Assembly: GCF_016745835.1 (NCBI RefSeq)
Contig: NZ_JAERVL010000007.1
Span: forward strand, 1-64,000
DNA from: Caldalkalibacillus salinus
Lineage (GTDB): Bacteria; Bacillota; Bacilli; Caldalkalibacillales; JCM-10596
DNA length: 64,000 bases
Direction: 5' to 3'
A program made the translations under genes and the position numbers. Under the pieces are notes generated by a model. The model was not told the origin of the DNA. It saw only the letters and a list, made by a program, of their open reading frames with translations, and did no database searches. Shown piece after piece: positions 1 to 8,526 of this stretch. Numbering within the stretch: position 1 is the first letter of the stretch; the number at the start of each line of letters is the position of its first letter.

Positions 1-147
1 ACGTATGGATTTGATCTTCTGCTATATTGATTGTTGGAACAAAACTATTTTTTAGTTTCGAATCTTAGTTCCAAAATATCTCCTTTTTGAGTCTACAATT
101 CTTTATAAACACCTTGGATATGCTTCAGCACTTCCACTTTTGTGTTT

Positions 148-465
148 CTACATAGTGATAACATGCTTGTAAATCACTTGCTCTCCACTCGAAAGGATTC
201 TCCACACGAATTCACGAGTTTCACCATTTTCATTTCGTGTAGTAATAATAAAAGTTTTATCTCCTATATATTCTACATTTGTTATGTTTTCTACCTTTTC
301 TACAAAGGTCGATTCAAACATATCTTCTTCACTCATAAAAAAAATAGACTTTTCTTTCACAATTTCTTCAGCATTAAAGTAATAGTATAAATTAAATGGA
401 CCTGTTAACAAGATGCATGTCATAATTAATGCCATTGCTAAACCGATATAAAAAAATGACTTCAC
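148..465 (-). CDS. Small membrane-anchored hypothetical protein
   Basis: Unrecognised protein of about 105 residues. One N-terminal hydrophobic segment (roughly residues 3-25) is followed by a polar, acidic domain, so a membrane anchor or signal sequence with an extracytoplasmic domain is likely. The GTG at 463-465 is chosen because a strong AGGAGG lies 8 bases upstream; a TTG two codons earlier would be only about 2 bases from that site. No gene is visible between it and the left edge. Function unknown. Confidence 0.55.
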   Translation of the reverse strand: MKSFFYIGLAMALIMTCILLTGPFNLYYYFNAEEIVKEKSIFFMSEEDMFESTFVEKVENITNVEYIGDKTFIITTRNENGETREFVWRILSSGEQVIYKHVITM

Positions 466-527
466 GTTCAATTCCTCCTATAATTTATAAATAATAAGTG
501 TGGCCTACTTTTATAATCCAGTGTATA

Positions 528-571
528 ATACAAGGAATCAAAAACCAATGTGGTCTGTTGATTCCTTGTAT
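528..571 (+). terminator. Strong hairpin with T-tract
   Basis: A 14-bp perfect stem (ATACAAGGAATCAA at 528-541, complement at 558-571) is followed on the plus strand by a run of five T. It has the form of an intrinsic terminator, but no plus-strand gene is seen just upstream, so what it terminates is unclear. It lies between two divergently oriented small genes. Confidence 0.45.
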
Positions 572-666
572 TTTTCCACTGACGAATCCTCATTTAACTT
601 TCCATATATAAGAAGTTCTTATGATATGATGGATTGTGAAACTTAACAGGGGAGCGGTAAACAGTT

Positions 667-1104
667 ATGTGGAAGAATAAAAAAAGTGTTTTTATAATCT
701 TGATTCTTTTTCTGTTAATCGTAATAATGGTTTTTTCCCCTACAATAATAGCGCAATTTAATAAGTATTTATTAGACCGTAACAAAGAAGTTGTAACTGA
801 AACTAAAATCGTAACCACCGAAGAGTTTTTAACAATCACTTACGAACAAATGAAATTAGCACAGCAACTAGAGTCCTCAAAAAAATACTCCATGGTGGCT
901 GAAGAAGTAAGAGATGGTTACGATAAAACGAGTAAGACTTACTACTTTTTAGATACTCATCCAGAGATTGAGAAAGTCAAGATTGAGTTATCGATTACGA
1001 AATATCATAATAATGGTGAAACAATTAAATTTATCAATGATAAAGGTCATATTATAGAAGTGTATTCAAAAGATGAATGGAAAATATACAAAGAGAGTCA
1101 GTAA
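667..1104 (+). CDS. Hypothetical protein with one N-terminal membrane segment
   Basis: Unrecognised 145-residue protein. Residues about 7-30 form a hydrophobic membrane segment preceded by positive charges; the rest is polar and lysine/glutamate rich, probably outside the cytoplasm. The GGGGAG upstream is a weak, somewhat distant ribosome binding site. A clear terminator follows the stop. It lies on the strand opposite to the sporulation genes next to it. No function can be assigned. Confidence 0.55.
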   Translation: MWKNKKSVFIILILFLLIVIMVFSPTIIAQFNKYLLDRNKEVVTETKIVTTEEFLTITYEQMKLAQQLESSKKYSMVAEEVRDGYDKTSKTYYFLDTHPEIEKVKIELSITKYHNNGETIKFINDKGHIIEVYSKDEWKIYKESQ

Positions 1105-1114
1105 TTTAAAAAGA

Positions 1115-1143
1115 AAAGCCAGCCCTCATTGGAGCTGGCTTTT
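1115..1143 (+). terminator. Bidirectional intrinsic terminator
   Basis: The stem AAAGCCAGC (1115-1123) / GCTGGCTTT (1134-1142) with a 10-base loop lies between the convergent hypothetical gene and spoIIQ. A/T tracts flank it on both sides, so it can serve both transcripts. Confidence 0.7.
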
Positions 1144-1180
1144 ACCTATTTGCGTTCACAGAACGCTGTGCAAGTATGAC

Positions 1181-1909
1181 TTATTCAGCTTGAGATAGAT
1201 ATTCATCTGGGTTAACCGCCACGCCATCTTCTCTCACTTCAAAGTGAACGTGGATACCTAAATCTTGATGAAATACGTTACGCCCTGCAGAACCAAGCAG
1301 GTCTCCTTGGTGTACTTCGTCACCCTCGGCGACTTGTAGATCTTCAAGGCTTTGATAGACAGTGACGAGCCCGTTATCATGCTCAACCTCTACATAATGA
1401 CCGACAAGGGGGTCTTTGTCTGCTGCAACGACGGTGCCTGATAGAGCGGCAATCACATCAAAGCTTTCTTCATCAGATCTGGAAATACTGATGCCTTGGC
1501 TAGGATAGTACGTGCGATCATACTCTACCATCGCATTGCTTTGCTCCTCTTCAGACGCATCGTCTTCATAGAAATTAAGCACGACTTGTACTTCCTCATC
1601 CTGTGCCACCGGCCAGATCATCTCTTCTTGCTCAGACGCAACCGGTACGGCGTCTTCATCACCTTGATAGACTTGGTCTACATCTTCTTCCTGACCCGCT
1701 TCATAGTCTACGCTATCCTCAAATCCTAGCTCTTCACTATCAATGGCATAGTCATTGGGGTTCTGATACCATGTGATAAGAGCAAGGATAAGGGCTGCAG
1801 CTGCTAGGTAAACGGCTGGGAAGAACCATTTTCTGCGCAACATCTTTTTCCATCCTGAGGAAGTGGTTTTTACTTCTTCAGGATGCTGTTTGTTTTGTTC
1901 ATCTTTCAT
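1181..1909 (-). CDS. spoIIQ: SpoIIQ, forespore M23-like engulfment protein
   Basis: Forespore membrane protein that in Bacillus pairs with SpoIIIAH to join forespore and mother cell during engulfment. A single membrane segment lies at about residues 28-48, an acidic linker follows, and a degenerate LytM/M23 domain with a final HVHFEV motif fills the C-terminal third. The first zinc-site motif (HxGxD in active M23 enzymes) reads QGIS here, so the domain should not be catalytic, as in B. subtilis SpoIIQ. The ATG at 1907-1909 is preferred: it has GAGGTG 6 bases upstream and matches the family N-terminus, and upstream in-frame ATGs fall inside the sigma-F-like promoter. The protein ends just after the LytM domain and lacks the long acidic C-terminal tail of B. 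subtilis SpoIIQ. Confidence 0.9.
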   Translation of the reverse strand: MKDEQNKQHPEEVKTTSSGWKKMLRRKWFFPAVYLAAAALILALITWYQNPNDYAIDSEELGFEDSVDYEAGQEEDVDQVYQGDEDAVPVASEQEEMIWPVAQDEEVQVVLNFYEDDASEEEQSNAMVEYDRTYYPSQGISISRSDEESFDVIAALSGTVVAADKDPLVGHYVEVEHDNGLVTVYQSLEDLQVAEGDEVHQGDLLGSAGRNVFHQDLGIHVHFEVREDGVAVNPDEYLSQAE

Positions 1910-1927
1910 TTTCATCACCTCAGCAAC

Positions 1928-1956
1928 CATTCTTGCCAGTTTCATAGACTTTATAC
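1928..1956 (-). promoter_or_regulatory. Sigma-F-like promoter of spoIIQ
   Basis: On the minus strand GTATA (1952-1956) and GGCAAGAATG (1928-1937) are separated by 14 bases. They match the sigma-F consensus GYWTA and GGNRANANTR at every defined position, one base short of the usual 15-base spacer. The implied transcript starts just before the ribosome binding site of the chosen spoIIQ start. Forespore expression of spoIIQ is established in B. subtilis. Confidence 0.65.
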
Positions 1957-1984
1957 ATGCTGAGGTAAAAATTTATTATGCCCA

Positions 1985-2019
1985 AACAAGGCGTCTTTAT
2001 CCATAAAAAACGCCCTGTT
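1985..2019 (-). terminator. Putative spoIID terminator
   Basis: A 10-bp stem with one G-T pair (1985-1994 with 2010-2019) immediately follows the spoIID stop. The following tract is only moderately T-rich on the minus strand, so strength is uncertain. It separates spoIID from the spoIIQ promoter. Confidence 0.5.
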
Positions 2020-2020
2020 T

Positions 2021-3049
2021 CTATTCGTTTTCTGTGTTTTGATTGGAAGCGATCCATTGCCTATAATCTTCAATGGCAATATTCTCATAGTAGTACTGCA
2101 CAATTTCCTCGGCCGTATGCCCCTCAGCGGCCATACCGTTTGCCCCCCACTGGCTCATACCTACCCCATGGCCATATCCTGTGGTCTGTATGACAGCTGA
2201 TTGATTGACGATGGATATGTCAAAATGAGAAGAGTCTAGTTCTAGTAACTCTCTTATTTCTTTACCTGTGAACGTCTGATCTCCGATGGCCACTTCACTT
2301 ACTCTGTTCCCTGCCGTTCTGGAGACCACTTCCATAACCGGCTGATCTGAACTAGCGGGTACACTTATAGTCGTGTTCAGCTTGTCTTGTAATGCTTCTA
2401 TGCTCATTGTGGTTTCGTTCTTATAGTGAGGAGATTCGGTATCCCAAGGGCTTTCGACACTTCTAAGATAAGGGATTTCTGCACCCCAATAGTCTTCAGA
2501 GTTCTCCGTGTAGCCATTACTGGTTGAGAAAAATGTTGCATTGATCGGGTGTCCTTGAAATGTGAGCACCAGCCCCATCGTGGCGTTTACGGCTTCGTTA
2601 ATACGGCTAATTTTTCGCTCATATTCAATCCCCCAACGTGCTCGAAGTTCCTCTTCATTTTGAAATACTTGGTGCTTTATCGTGTCTGTGACCACAGACC
2701 CCTCCGGTACATCTGAGAAGTCTTTCTCCACTAAACGCCGGATAATATACGTTCGAGCGGCTAACGCTTGCGCTTTTAATGCTTCGAGCTCAAAATCTGT
2801 GGGCATTTCGGACGCCACTACCCCACGAATGTACGCTTCAAGTGGGACTTTTTCAATGTCACCTGTTTCTGTTCTATACACGGACACCATAATAACAGGC
2901 GCATTCCCCTGTTTAGCAATGGCTAGGGGAACATGTTGTTGCTCTTGAACTTGTCCAGCGCCTTTGGGCATGAATTGTACAATAACAGCGGGTACGATCA
3001 GTAGACAAAGGACTAGAACGGACGCGAGAAAAGTGATCGGTCGAATCAT
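2021..3049 (-). CDS. spoIID: SpoIID, sporulation peptidoglycan lytic transglycosylase
   Basis: Mother-cell membrane-anchored enzyme of the SpoIID/M/P engulfment complex that cleaves glycan strands and releases denuded glycan. The 342-residue protein has an N-terminal anchor (about residues 5-27) and the SpoIID domain, with the catalytic glutamate probably Glu81 in VASEMP. The family C-terminal motif GYGHGVGMSQWGANGMA lies near residue 295. The start has AGGAG 10 bases upstream. It follows murA1 in the direction of transcription, as in B. subtilis, but a plus-strand gene and decayed sequence lie in between. Confidence 0.95.
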   Translation of the reverse strand: MIRPITFLASVLVLCLLIVPAVIVQFMPKGAGQVQEQQHVPLAIAKQGNAPVIMVSVYRTETGDIEKVPLEAYIRGVVASEMPTDFELEALKAQALAARTYIIRRLVEKDFSDVPEGSVVTDTIKHQVFQNEEELRARWGIEYERKISRINEAVNATMGLVLTFQGHPINATFFSTSNGYTENSEDYWGAEIPYLRSVESPWDTESPHYKNETTMSIEALQDKLNTTISVPASSDQPVMEVVSRTAGNRVSEVAIGDQTFTGKEIRELLELDSSHFDISIVNQSAVIQTTGYGHGVGMSQWGANGMAAEGHTAEEIVQYYYENIAIEDYRQWIASNQNTENE

Positions 3050-3107
3050 GGTTTATTCACTCCTATAGATATGATGTCATTTAGAACGGACAACCCTGTA
3101 TGTTCCC

Positions 3108-3136
3108 ATCCTATGACACCCGTGGCGTGAATATGA
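3108..3136 (-). promoter_or_regulatory. Sigma-E-like promoter of spoIID
   Basis: Minus-strand TCATATT (3130-3136) matches the sigma-E -35 consensus KMATATT exactly. After a 14-base spacer comes CATAGGAT (3108-3115), a partial match to CATACANT. The position is about 60-90 bases before the spoIID start. Sigma-E control of spoIID is known in B. subtilis. Confidence 0.5.
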
Positions 3137-3158
3137 TAGATTCCAAGTAAAACAGGTA

Positions 3159-3287
3159 TTAATCTAAATCTGCTTCGTGAGCGGCTTCAAGTTCAAACAG
3201 GCGAACGTTCATCTCATGACGACTAATATCCATGTCGCTAAGTTGTTCTGGCTCTTCACCACAAAATTTAAAATATACTGTTTTGTT
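3159..3287 (-). pseudogene. Possible C-terminal gene remnant
   Basis: A 42-codon open stretch on the minus strand without a start codon near its upstream end, closing with TAA at 3159-3161. The decoded text is protein-like and ends in an acidic tail (LFELEAAHEADLD). The stretch is bounded upstream by an in-frame TGA. I do not recognise the family. It may be the end of a gene eroded between murA1 and spoIID. Together with the sigma-E-like promoter it occupies most of the 3050-3458 gap. Confidence 0.25.
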
Positions 3288-3458
3288 TCATTTGTATTAA
3301 CACCAAAACCCAGTCTTGGACTTTATTTTTCAAAGACAATAAGTTAATAAGTATTTATTTCTCCTTTAAACGTCTTTTTTTGTTACTAAAACACTTATAT
3401 GTTATTCTTGAATAGTAGAATATTTTCCTCGTTATACAAATACTAGGAGTGGTTATCA

Positions 3459-3890
3459 GTGATGAAAAACCCTTGGAAAATCGCTTTTTTTAGTTTATCC
3501 GGTGTATTTATACTCGTTATGGCAATAATGCTCTCTTTTATCAATGATATTGGACCTGGGAATCTTAAGTTGATACTCTCTTTAGATAAAACCGATCATG
3601 ACTATCTCATCCCGATGCATACATTGAATACAACCGATAAACGAATCGTACCAATAGAGGTAACACCTGAAGGACATAGAATTTACCTAACCGATATAAC
3701 ACGTAGCACAGATGTTCAAAAACTTTTGAAGGAACGCTTAGAAAAGGAAGGTTGGACATTTACTCGACAAGAAGGATCATCCTATTTTTTTGATAAAGGG
3801 AAGGAACAAACAATTGTAGGGACTTATATATGGAATAGTGATTACGTTAGAATCTCCATTCCTAACAATGTCGTAAATATTGCGGGTTGA
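3459..3890 (+). CDS. Hypothetical protein with N-terminal membrane anchor
   Basis: Unrecognised 143-residue protein with one hydrophobic segment at about residues 9-29 and a polar C-terminal domain that is probably extracytoplasmic. The GTG at 3459 follows TAGGAG by about 9 bases; the adjacent ATG at 3462 is an alternative. It is on the plus strand inside the normally continuous murA-spoIID stretch and is flanked on both sides by possible gene remnants, which suggests an insertion. Confidence 0.5.
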   Translation: MMKNPWKIAFFSLSGVFILVMAIMLSFINDIGPGNLKLILSLDKTDHDYLIPMHTLNTTDKRIVPIEVTPEGHRIYLTDITRSTDVQKLLKERLEKEGWTFTRQEGSSYFFDKGKEQTIVGTYIWNSDYVRISIPNNVVNIAG

Positions 3891-4249
3891 TAAATTTGTT
3901 TCTTGTATATATGGCATACTCGACCGGAGGATCTGGTTTAATTCTTTCAGGAACCGTTTTAATAGATGTTACCCAAACGTGAGAACAACCTACGACATCA
4001 GCTTCAAGTTGTCACTCTCGATGATATAGTTACATAATCTATAACTCTTTTTTTGAAACTTTATGCCCCTCACCATACTCCTCCATTTGTTTTAATAGGT
4101 TTTTCATTAGACAACGATGTTAACTATGTATCGAATATATTCCAACAGAATCTGCATCCAGCCCTTCTTGTTACAAAGTTCGCCCATTAGTTGAAAAACT
4201 TAAAAGTATCTTTCACATCCGCTCATGTCCATTTAAGAGATGCGACCTC
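3891..4249 (-). pseudogene. Decayed coding region without an intact gene
   Basis: No intact gene is visible here. On the minus strand short open pieces look protein-like. One of about 50 codons (3862-4011) contains GCSHVWVTSIKTVPERI and overlaps the end of the plus-strand gene. Another starts with an ATG in the 4110s, reads MKNLLKQMEEYGEGHKVSKK and stops after about 22 codons near 4040. The pieces are broken by stops and frame changes, consistent with an old degraded gene of unknown identity. Confidence 0.25.
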
Positions 4250-4281
4250 AAAAAATAGGCCCACCGTTAACGGAGGGCCTA
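4250..4281 (-). terminator. Intrinsic terminator of murA1
   Basis: The stem TAGGCCC...GGGCCTA, extended by CCG/CGG across one T-T mismatch, has a TTAA loop (4256-4281) and is followed on the minus strand by six T. It lies 33 bases after the murA1 stop and separates murA1 from spoIID. Confidence 0.85.
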
Positions 4282-4314
4282 AGCGTTTTTATGAAACTTT
4301 GCTTTTAAATAAGA

Positions 4315-5637
4315 TTAAGCGAATGACGCTTGGGACATATTGATACTGTTGACTTTCTCATCTACAATTTCTCCTGCTTCATTCATGCGATCGAGCTGTG
4401 CACCGACTTTAACCAATTTGTGTACGATGTTGTCATACCCGCGATCTATGTGATGCACGGCCCCTATTTCTGTTTGGCCTTCTGCTACTAATCCGGCTAA
4501 TATGAGCGCTGCACCCGCACGAAGATCCGTTGCAGAAACTTTCGCTCCTTTGAACGTGGTGTTCCCTTTGACAAAAGCTGAGCGCCCCTCAATCTTGATG
4601 CTGGCGTTCATGCGTTTGAATTCTTCAACGTGCATAAAACGGTTTTCAAATACCGTCTCTGTAATGACACCTGCGTCATTCGAGACGCACAACAGCGCCA
4701 TCATTTGAGCTTGTAAATCTGTAGGGAAACCAGGATAAGGTAACGTTTTAACATCAACTGATTTGAGCTTTCGGTTACGCCCATCAACGGTAATGCCGTC
4801 CTCTAATTCTTGAACGTCAACGCCCATCTCGGTCAGTTTAGCGACAAGTGGGTATAGATGTTGAGAAATTGCCCCATCCACCTGGAGTTTGCTCTTCGTC
4901 ATCGCTGCAGCGATCATATAAGTGCCAGCTTCTATTCTATCCGGTATAACGGCATGACGCGTCCCACACAGTTCCTGGACACCCTCGATTCTAATCGTAC
5001 CAGTGCCTGCACCTCTTACGTTAGAACCCATAGCGTTGAGGTAATTCGCTAAATCTACAATTTCAGGTTCCTCAGCCGCATTTTCAATGACCGTTGTACC
5101 CTCTGCTAAGGTTGCAGCCATCATAATGTTTTCAGTGGCACCGACACTCGGAATGTCGAGATACACTTTTGCCCCTTTGAGACGTCCTTTTCTTTTCACT
5201 TCAACAAAGCCGTTGCCGACTGTGACTTCTCCACCAAGGGCTTCGAAGCCTTTGAGGTGCTGGTCTATGGGACGTGAACCGATGGCACAACCGCCTGGTA
5301 AAGCCACTTTTGCTCTTCCCTCTCGTGCTAAAAGGGAACCCATCACAAGTACAGACGCACGCATCTTACGCACATACTCATAAGGAGCTTCTGTGGAAAC
5401 ATCTTCGGACGCATTGATGGTTAAGTTTCCATCCTGATACGACGCTTTAATATTGAGATAGCGCAAAACCTCGATGATGGTAAAAACATCATCAAGCGCT
5501 GGAACTTCTTCTATTACACTTGTTCCTTTTGATCCTAATATGGATGCAGCAATTACAGGTAAAACAGCATTTTTTGCACCACTTACTTTTATTTTACCCG
5601 ATAACTGCCGGCCACCATGGACAATAATTTTATCCAA
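4315..5637 (-). CDS. murA: UDP-N-acetylglucosamine 1-carboxyvinyltransferase MurA1
   Basis: First committed step of peptidoglycan synthesis: transfer of enolpyruvate from PEP to UDP-GlcNAc in the cytoplasm. The 440-residue protein has Lys22-Asn23 in SGAKN and the PEP- and fosfomycin-reactive Cys117 in [15 protein letters not shown]. The start is TTG at 5635-5637, placed by GGAGGGG about 8 bases upstream. The ywmB-murA-spoIID order identifies it as the MurAA-type copy; a second copy (murA2) lies at 47747-49039. Confidence 0.96.
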   Translation of the reverse strand: MDKIIVHGGRQLSGKIKVSGAKNAVLPVIAASILGSKGTSVIEEVPALDDVFTIIEVLRYLNIKASYQDGNLTINASEDVSTEAPYEYVRKMRASVLVMGSLLAREGRAKVALPGGCAIGSRPIDQHLKGFEALGGEVTVGNGFVEVKRKGRLKGAKVYLDIPSVGATENIMMAATLAEGTTVIENAAEEPEIVDLANYLNAMGSNVRGAGTGTIRIEGVQELCGTRHAVIPDRIEAGTYMIAAAMTKSKLQVDGAISQHLYPLVAKLTEMGVDVQELEDGITVDGRNRKLKSVDVKTLPYPGFPTDLQAQMMALLCVSNDAGVITETVFENRFMHVEEFKRMNASIKIEGRSAFVKGNTTFKGAKVSATDLRAGAALILAGLVAEGQTEIGAVHHIDRGYDNIVHKLVKVGAQLDRMNEAGEIVDEKVNSINMSQASFA

Positions 5638-5664
5638 TGGATTCCCCTCCGCCTCATGTTCTCG

Positions 5665-6528
5665 TTAATGTTCCTGTAGGATCAGCGGATAACCTATCGT
5701 GACAAACGTTTGATCTTCTAATGTGTTTTGACGTGCAGACATTTGTATATTGAATTGACTATCGTCAGTCATTTGAACACGATTCTCCCATGTTGGAATA
5801 TATCCTGTTTGACTTAGAAAGTTCTCATCCGTCACAATTTGTTTTTCATACCCTTGCCATTCTGTCATCCACTGACCGAATATATTTTGCTCGATAGCTT
5901 GCCTAAAAAAAGCATTCGTTGATTGTGCATGCCAAGTGATAAATTGTTCAGGCTCTTGAATAAATGACTGGAACCATTGCTCCAGTTCAACATACTCTTC
6001 GGCCCATGCTTGATCCATGACCGTAACACGGTCAGAACTAGACCAAGTGTAAATAATTTTCGTCTGATGATGACTTTTTTGGGGGTCGTTGATTAAATTA
6101 ATTTTATGGGTCGTACCGTTGACTTCTTTTTCCCAGCTTTTCAGTTCAGTTATTTGCTCTGGATGCTCTTGATGTGTCAACTGTTCCTCTTTATCCAAGG
6201 TAAACGAGGAGTCTGTCGCCTGTAATGCTTGCTCTAATTGTGTGACAGTTTCCGTATCCGTACTGCCTCTCCAAACCACTTTCCAATCAGTCAAGTGAAG
6301 GTCATGATGAAGATTAATCATGCTGTCTACTTGCTGTACAACATCGACTGTCCCTAACAGATTGTCCTCATCCTCTGGAGAACCTTCATATTCAGGATGA
6401 CTTGTATCCATGGTCTGCGCTACTGTCATTATATGCGGCATACTTGTCCATTGCGCTATCGTTGGATAAAGAAATAAACAAAAAATAATGGCTATTCCCG
6501 CTATGATTTCACCCTTGCTCTTAACCAT
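5665..6528 (-). CDS. ywmB: YwmB-like secreted protein
   Basis: A 287-residue protein with an N-terminal signal or anchor (about residues 8-25), typical of the YwmB (TATA-box-binding-like fold) family found before murA in Bacillus. Length, position and the C-terminal VTIGYPLILQE stretch fit the family. Its role is not known. It is 27 bases upstream of murA1 and probably co-transcribed with it. Confidence 0.75.
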   Translation of the reverse strand: MVKSKGEIIAGIAIIFCLFLYPTIAQWTSMPHIMTVAQTMDTSHPEYEGSPEDEDNLLGTVDVVQQVDSMINLHHDLHLTDWKVVWRGSTDTETVTQLEQALQATDSSFTLDKEEQLTHQEHPEQITELKSWEKEVNGTTHKINLINDPQKSHHQTKIIYTWSSSDRVTVMDQAWAEEYVELEQWFQSFIQEPEQFITWHAQSTNAFFRQAIEQNIFGQWMTEWQGYEKQIVTDENFLSQTGYIPTWENRVQMTDDSQFNIQMSARQNTLEDQTFVTIGYPLILQEH

Positions 6529-6623
6529 AATCTCCTCACTCCCAAATGTTTATATTCCCAGTTTCTCCAGCCCGGGAGTGAGGCATACTTGTGAAATTAT
6601 AACTATTCTCGACACTTATTGAC

Positions 6624-6866
6624 CTAAAATATGTATCCTAATCGTGATGTCCAATCTATGTAAGCAATAAAGAACTGTGCCACACCATGGCCGATCCATA
6701 CGGCCAAAAGCACATGTAGAATTTTTGCTTGGGCATTACTTACACTTGTGAGGAAGAGGTCAAATCTTACCGTTTGTAAAGCCCACCAACTTACGACGAT
6801 TAACACGATGGTGAGCACCATATTTAACAGTGCCGTGAACCCGATTGAAGCCATTGATTCTTCCAT
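6624..6866 (-). CDS. ywzB: DUF1146 family membrane protein (YwzB-like)
   Basis: An 80-residue protein with two predicted membrane segments (about residues 9-28 and 45-68) and the family pattern WWALQ...FDLF...QAKILH..L. It is usually found between atpC and ywmB in Bacillus. Here the nuo and pxp genes have come between atpC and this gene. AGGGGA precedes the ATG by about 9 bases. Function unknown. Confidence 0.75.
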   Translation of the reverse strand: MEESMASIGFTALLNMVLTIVLIVVSWWALQTVRFDLFLTSVSNAQAKILHVLLAVWIGHGVAQFFIAYIDWTSRLGYIF

Positions 6867-6961
6867 AGGTACATCCCCTCATCATCATTTTACCGATTTC
6901 GACAAAATTTTTCAATTTCCTTTAAATGGACTTCTCCATTTTAGATGACAGTTCATACAAA

Positions 6962-6987
6962 AGTCCTAACTCTAAAGAGTTAGGACT
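6962..6987 (-). terminator. Terminator of the nuo operon
   Basis: A 12-bp perfect stem, AGTCCTAACTCT with its complement, and a 2-base loop lie 40 bases after the nuoN stop. The minus-strand tail has a short T run (TTTTG). It marks the end of the complex I operon. Confidence 0.7.
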
Positions 6988-7026
6988 AATCTTTATCATA
7001 TGATATTCATACCCGATTGACAAGCA

Positions 7027-8523
7027 CTAGCGGAAAATATCATAAATATTGAAGTTGGAGGCAAAGAAATCAAGCGCATAGGAAGGAAACACACCCAATA
7101 ATAGTGTCCCAAACGTGCATAACACGATCACCGTTCCAATACCGTACGTTGTATTAAGTGACGTCTCACTCCCCGCTCGGAGATACATTTGACGTATAAC
7201 CCCGAAATAATAATAGTAGGAAATGACGCTTCCAAGAACCATGACGGTCGCCAGCCACCAGTTTCCTGCATCCAAGGATCCTAGAAAGATATAAAACTTA
7301 CCAAAGAACCCGGCTGTAACTGGAAGGCCAGCCAAAGAAATGAGAAAGATGGACATCGTCACAGCTTGAAAAGGCGAACGATGATACAAACCAGCGAAAC
7401 CAGACAATTCTTCTGTTCCTGTGTCTTGAGACACGGCCTGTATAATCGCAAAAGCACCGATGTTCATAAAAAGGTAGGCCACGAGATAAAACAACATCAT
7501 GTCTAGCATATACGGACTAAAGACGGCAAAAGGAACGAGAATGTAACCGGCCTGTGCCACACTGGAATAAGCAAACATACGCTTCACATTGGTCTGTCTG
7601 AGTGCAATCACATTACCTACTATAATGGTAATCGCAGCAATGATGCCGATAAATACTGTCGTCTGAGAAAAAACCATAATCTGACCACTCGCTGGGTCAT
7701 ATATATTAAAGCTGATCAGGAAAAAGCGCAAAATAAAGGCAAAGCCTGCTGCTTTTGAGACCACGGACAAGAACGCTGTAATGGGCGTTGGGGCCCCCTG
7801 GTAGACATCAGGCGTCCACATATGAAACGGAATGACGGCGATCTTGAAAGCCAAACCGACAAACGTTAGGAAAAAGGCAAAAAAGATGACGAGATCGTAA
7901 CCTTGTTGCAAAGCAATAGGCAAGCGCTCAGCAACGACGTATAAGTTCGTCGTGCCCGTAAGTCCATAGACAAAAGACAAACCGTATAACGTTATAGCAG
8001 TTGCGATCCCACCGTTGACAACGTATTTAAAAGCTGATTCGTTTGACTGTAACCGTTTCTTTCTCATGCCAACTAAGATATAGGTGGATAAGGACAACAG
8101 TTCTAGACCGATAAACATGGTAATCATATCGGCTGAAGAAGCCAAAATCATGGCTCCCAACACTGCAGTCAAAATTAAGTAATAGTACTCTGCTTCGTGA
8201 GGCGTGTCTTTCTTTTTAATGTAATCCAGTGACAATAGGAAGACGAGCGCTGCACCCACAAGGAATATCAATTTAAAACCAATGGCGAACCCGTCTAACC
8301 GAAAAGTCTCATATAAAATATGCTGAATCGGTTCATTTATATTTTTGATTACAAAGAGGAGGGCAACACCGATACCCGCTAAGCCGAGCCATGCGATGAT
8401 TTTCCGATCCACTTTATCCTTGAGGAATAAGTCTAATAACGACAAAAATGTGGCAACACCAAGGATGATAAATTCTGGCATCATGATCCCCCAAGGATAA
8501 CTGAGTAAAGTTTCTAAATCCAT
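7027..8523 (-). CDS. nuoN: NADH-quinone oxidoreductase subunit N
   Basis: Antiporter-like proton-pumping membrane subunit of complex I, 498 residues with about 14 membrane segments. The Proton_antipo_M core has conserved lysine- and histidine-containing segments such as IPFHMWTPDVYQGAPTP. A GGGGGG ribosome binding site precedes the ATG. It is the last gene of the nuo operon, 3 bases after nuoM, and is followed by a terminator. Confidence 0.95.
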   Translation of the reverse strand: MDLETLLSYPWGIMMPEFIILGVATFLSLLDLFLKDKVDRKIIAWLGLAGIGVALLFVIKNINEPIQHILYETFRLDGFAIGFKLIFLVGAALVFLLSLDYIKKKDTPHEAEYYYLILTAVLGAMILASSADMITMFIGLELLSLSTYILVGMRKKRLQSNESAFKYVVNGGIATAITLYGLSFVYGLTGTTNLYVVAERLPIALQQGYDLVIFFAFFLTFVGLAFKIAVIPFHMWTPDVYQGAPTPITAFLSVVSKAAGFAFILRFFLISFNIYDPASGQIMVFSQTTVFIGIIAAITIIVGNVIALRQTNVKRMFAYSSVAQAGYILVPFAVFSPYMLDMMLFYLVAYLFMNIGAFAIIQAVSQDTGTEELSGFAGLYHRSPFQAVTMSIFLISLAGLPVTAGFFGKFYIFLGSLDAGNWWLATVMVLGSVISYYYYFGVIRQMYLRAGSETSLNTTYGIGTVIVLCTFGTLLLGVFPSYALDFFASNFNIYDIFR

Positions 8524-8526
8524 TTG

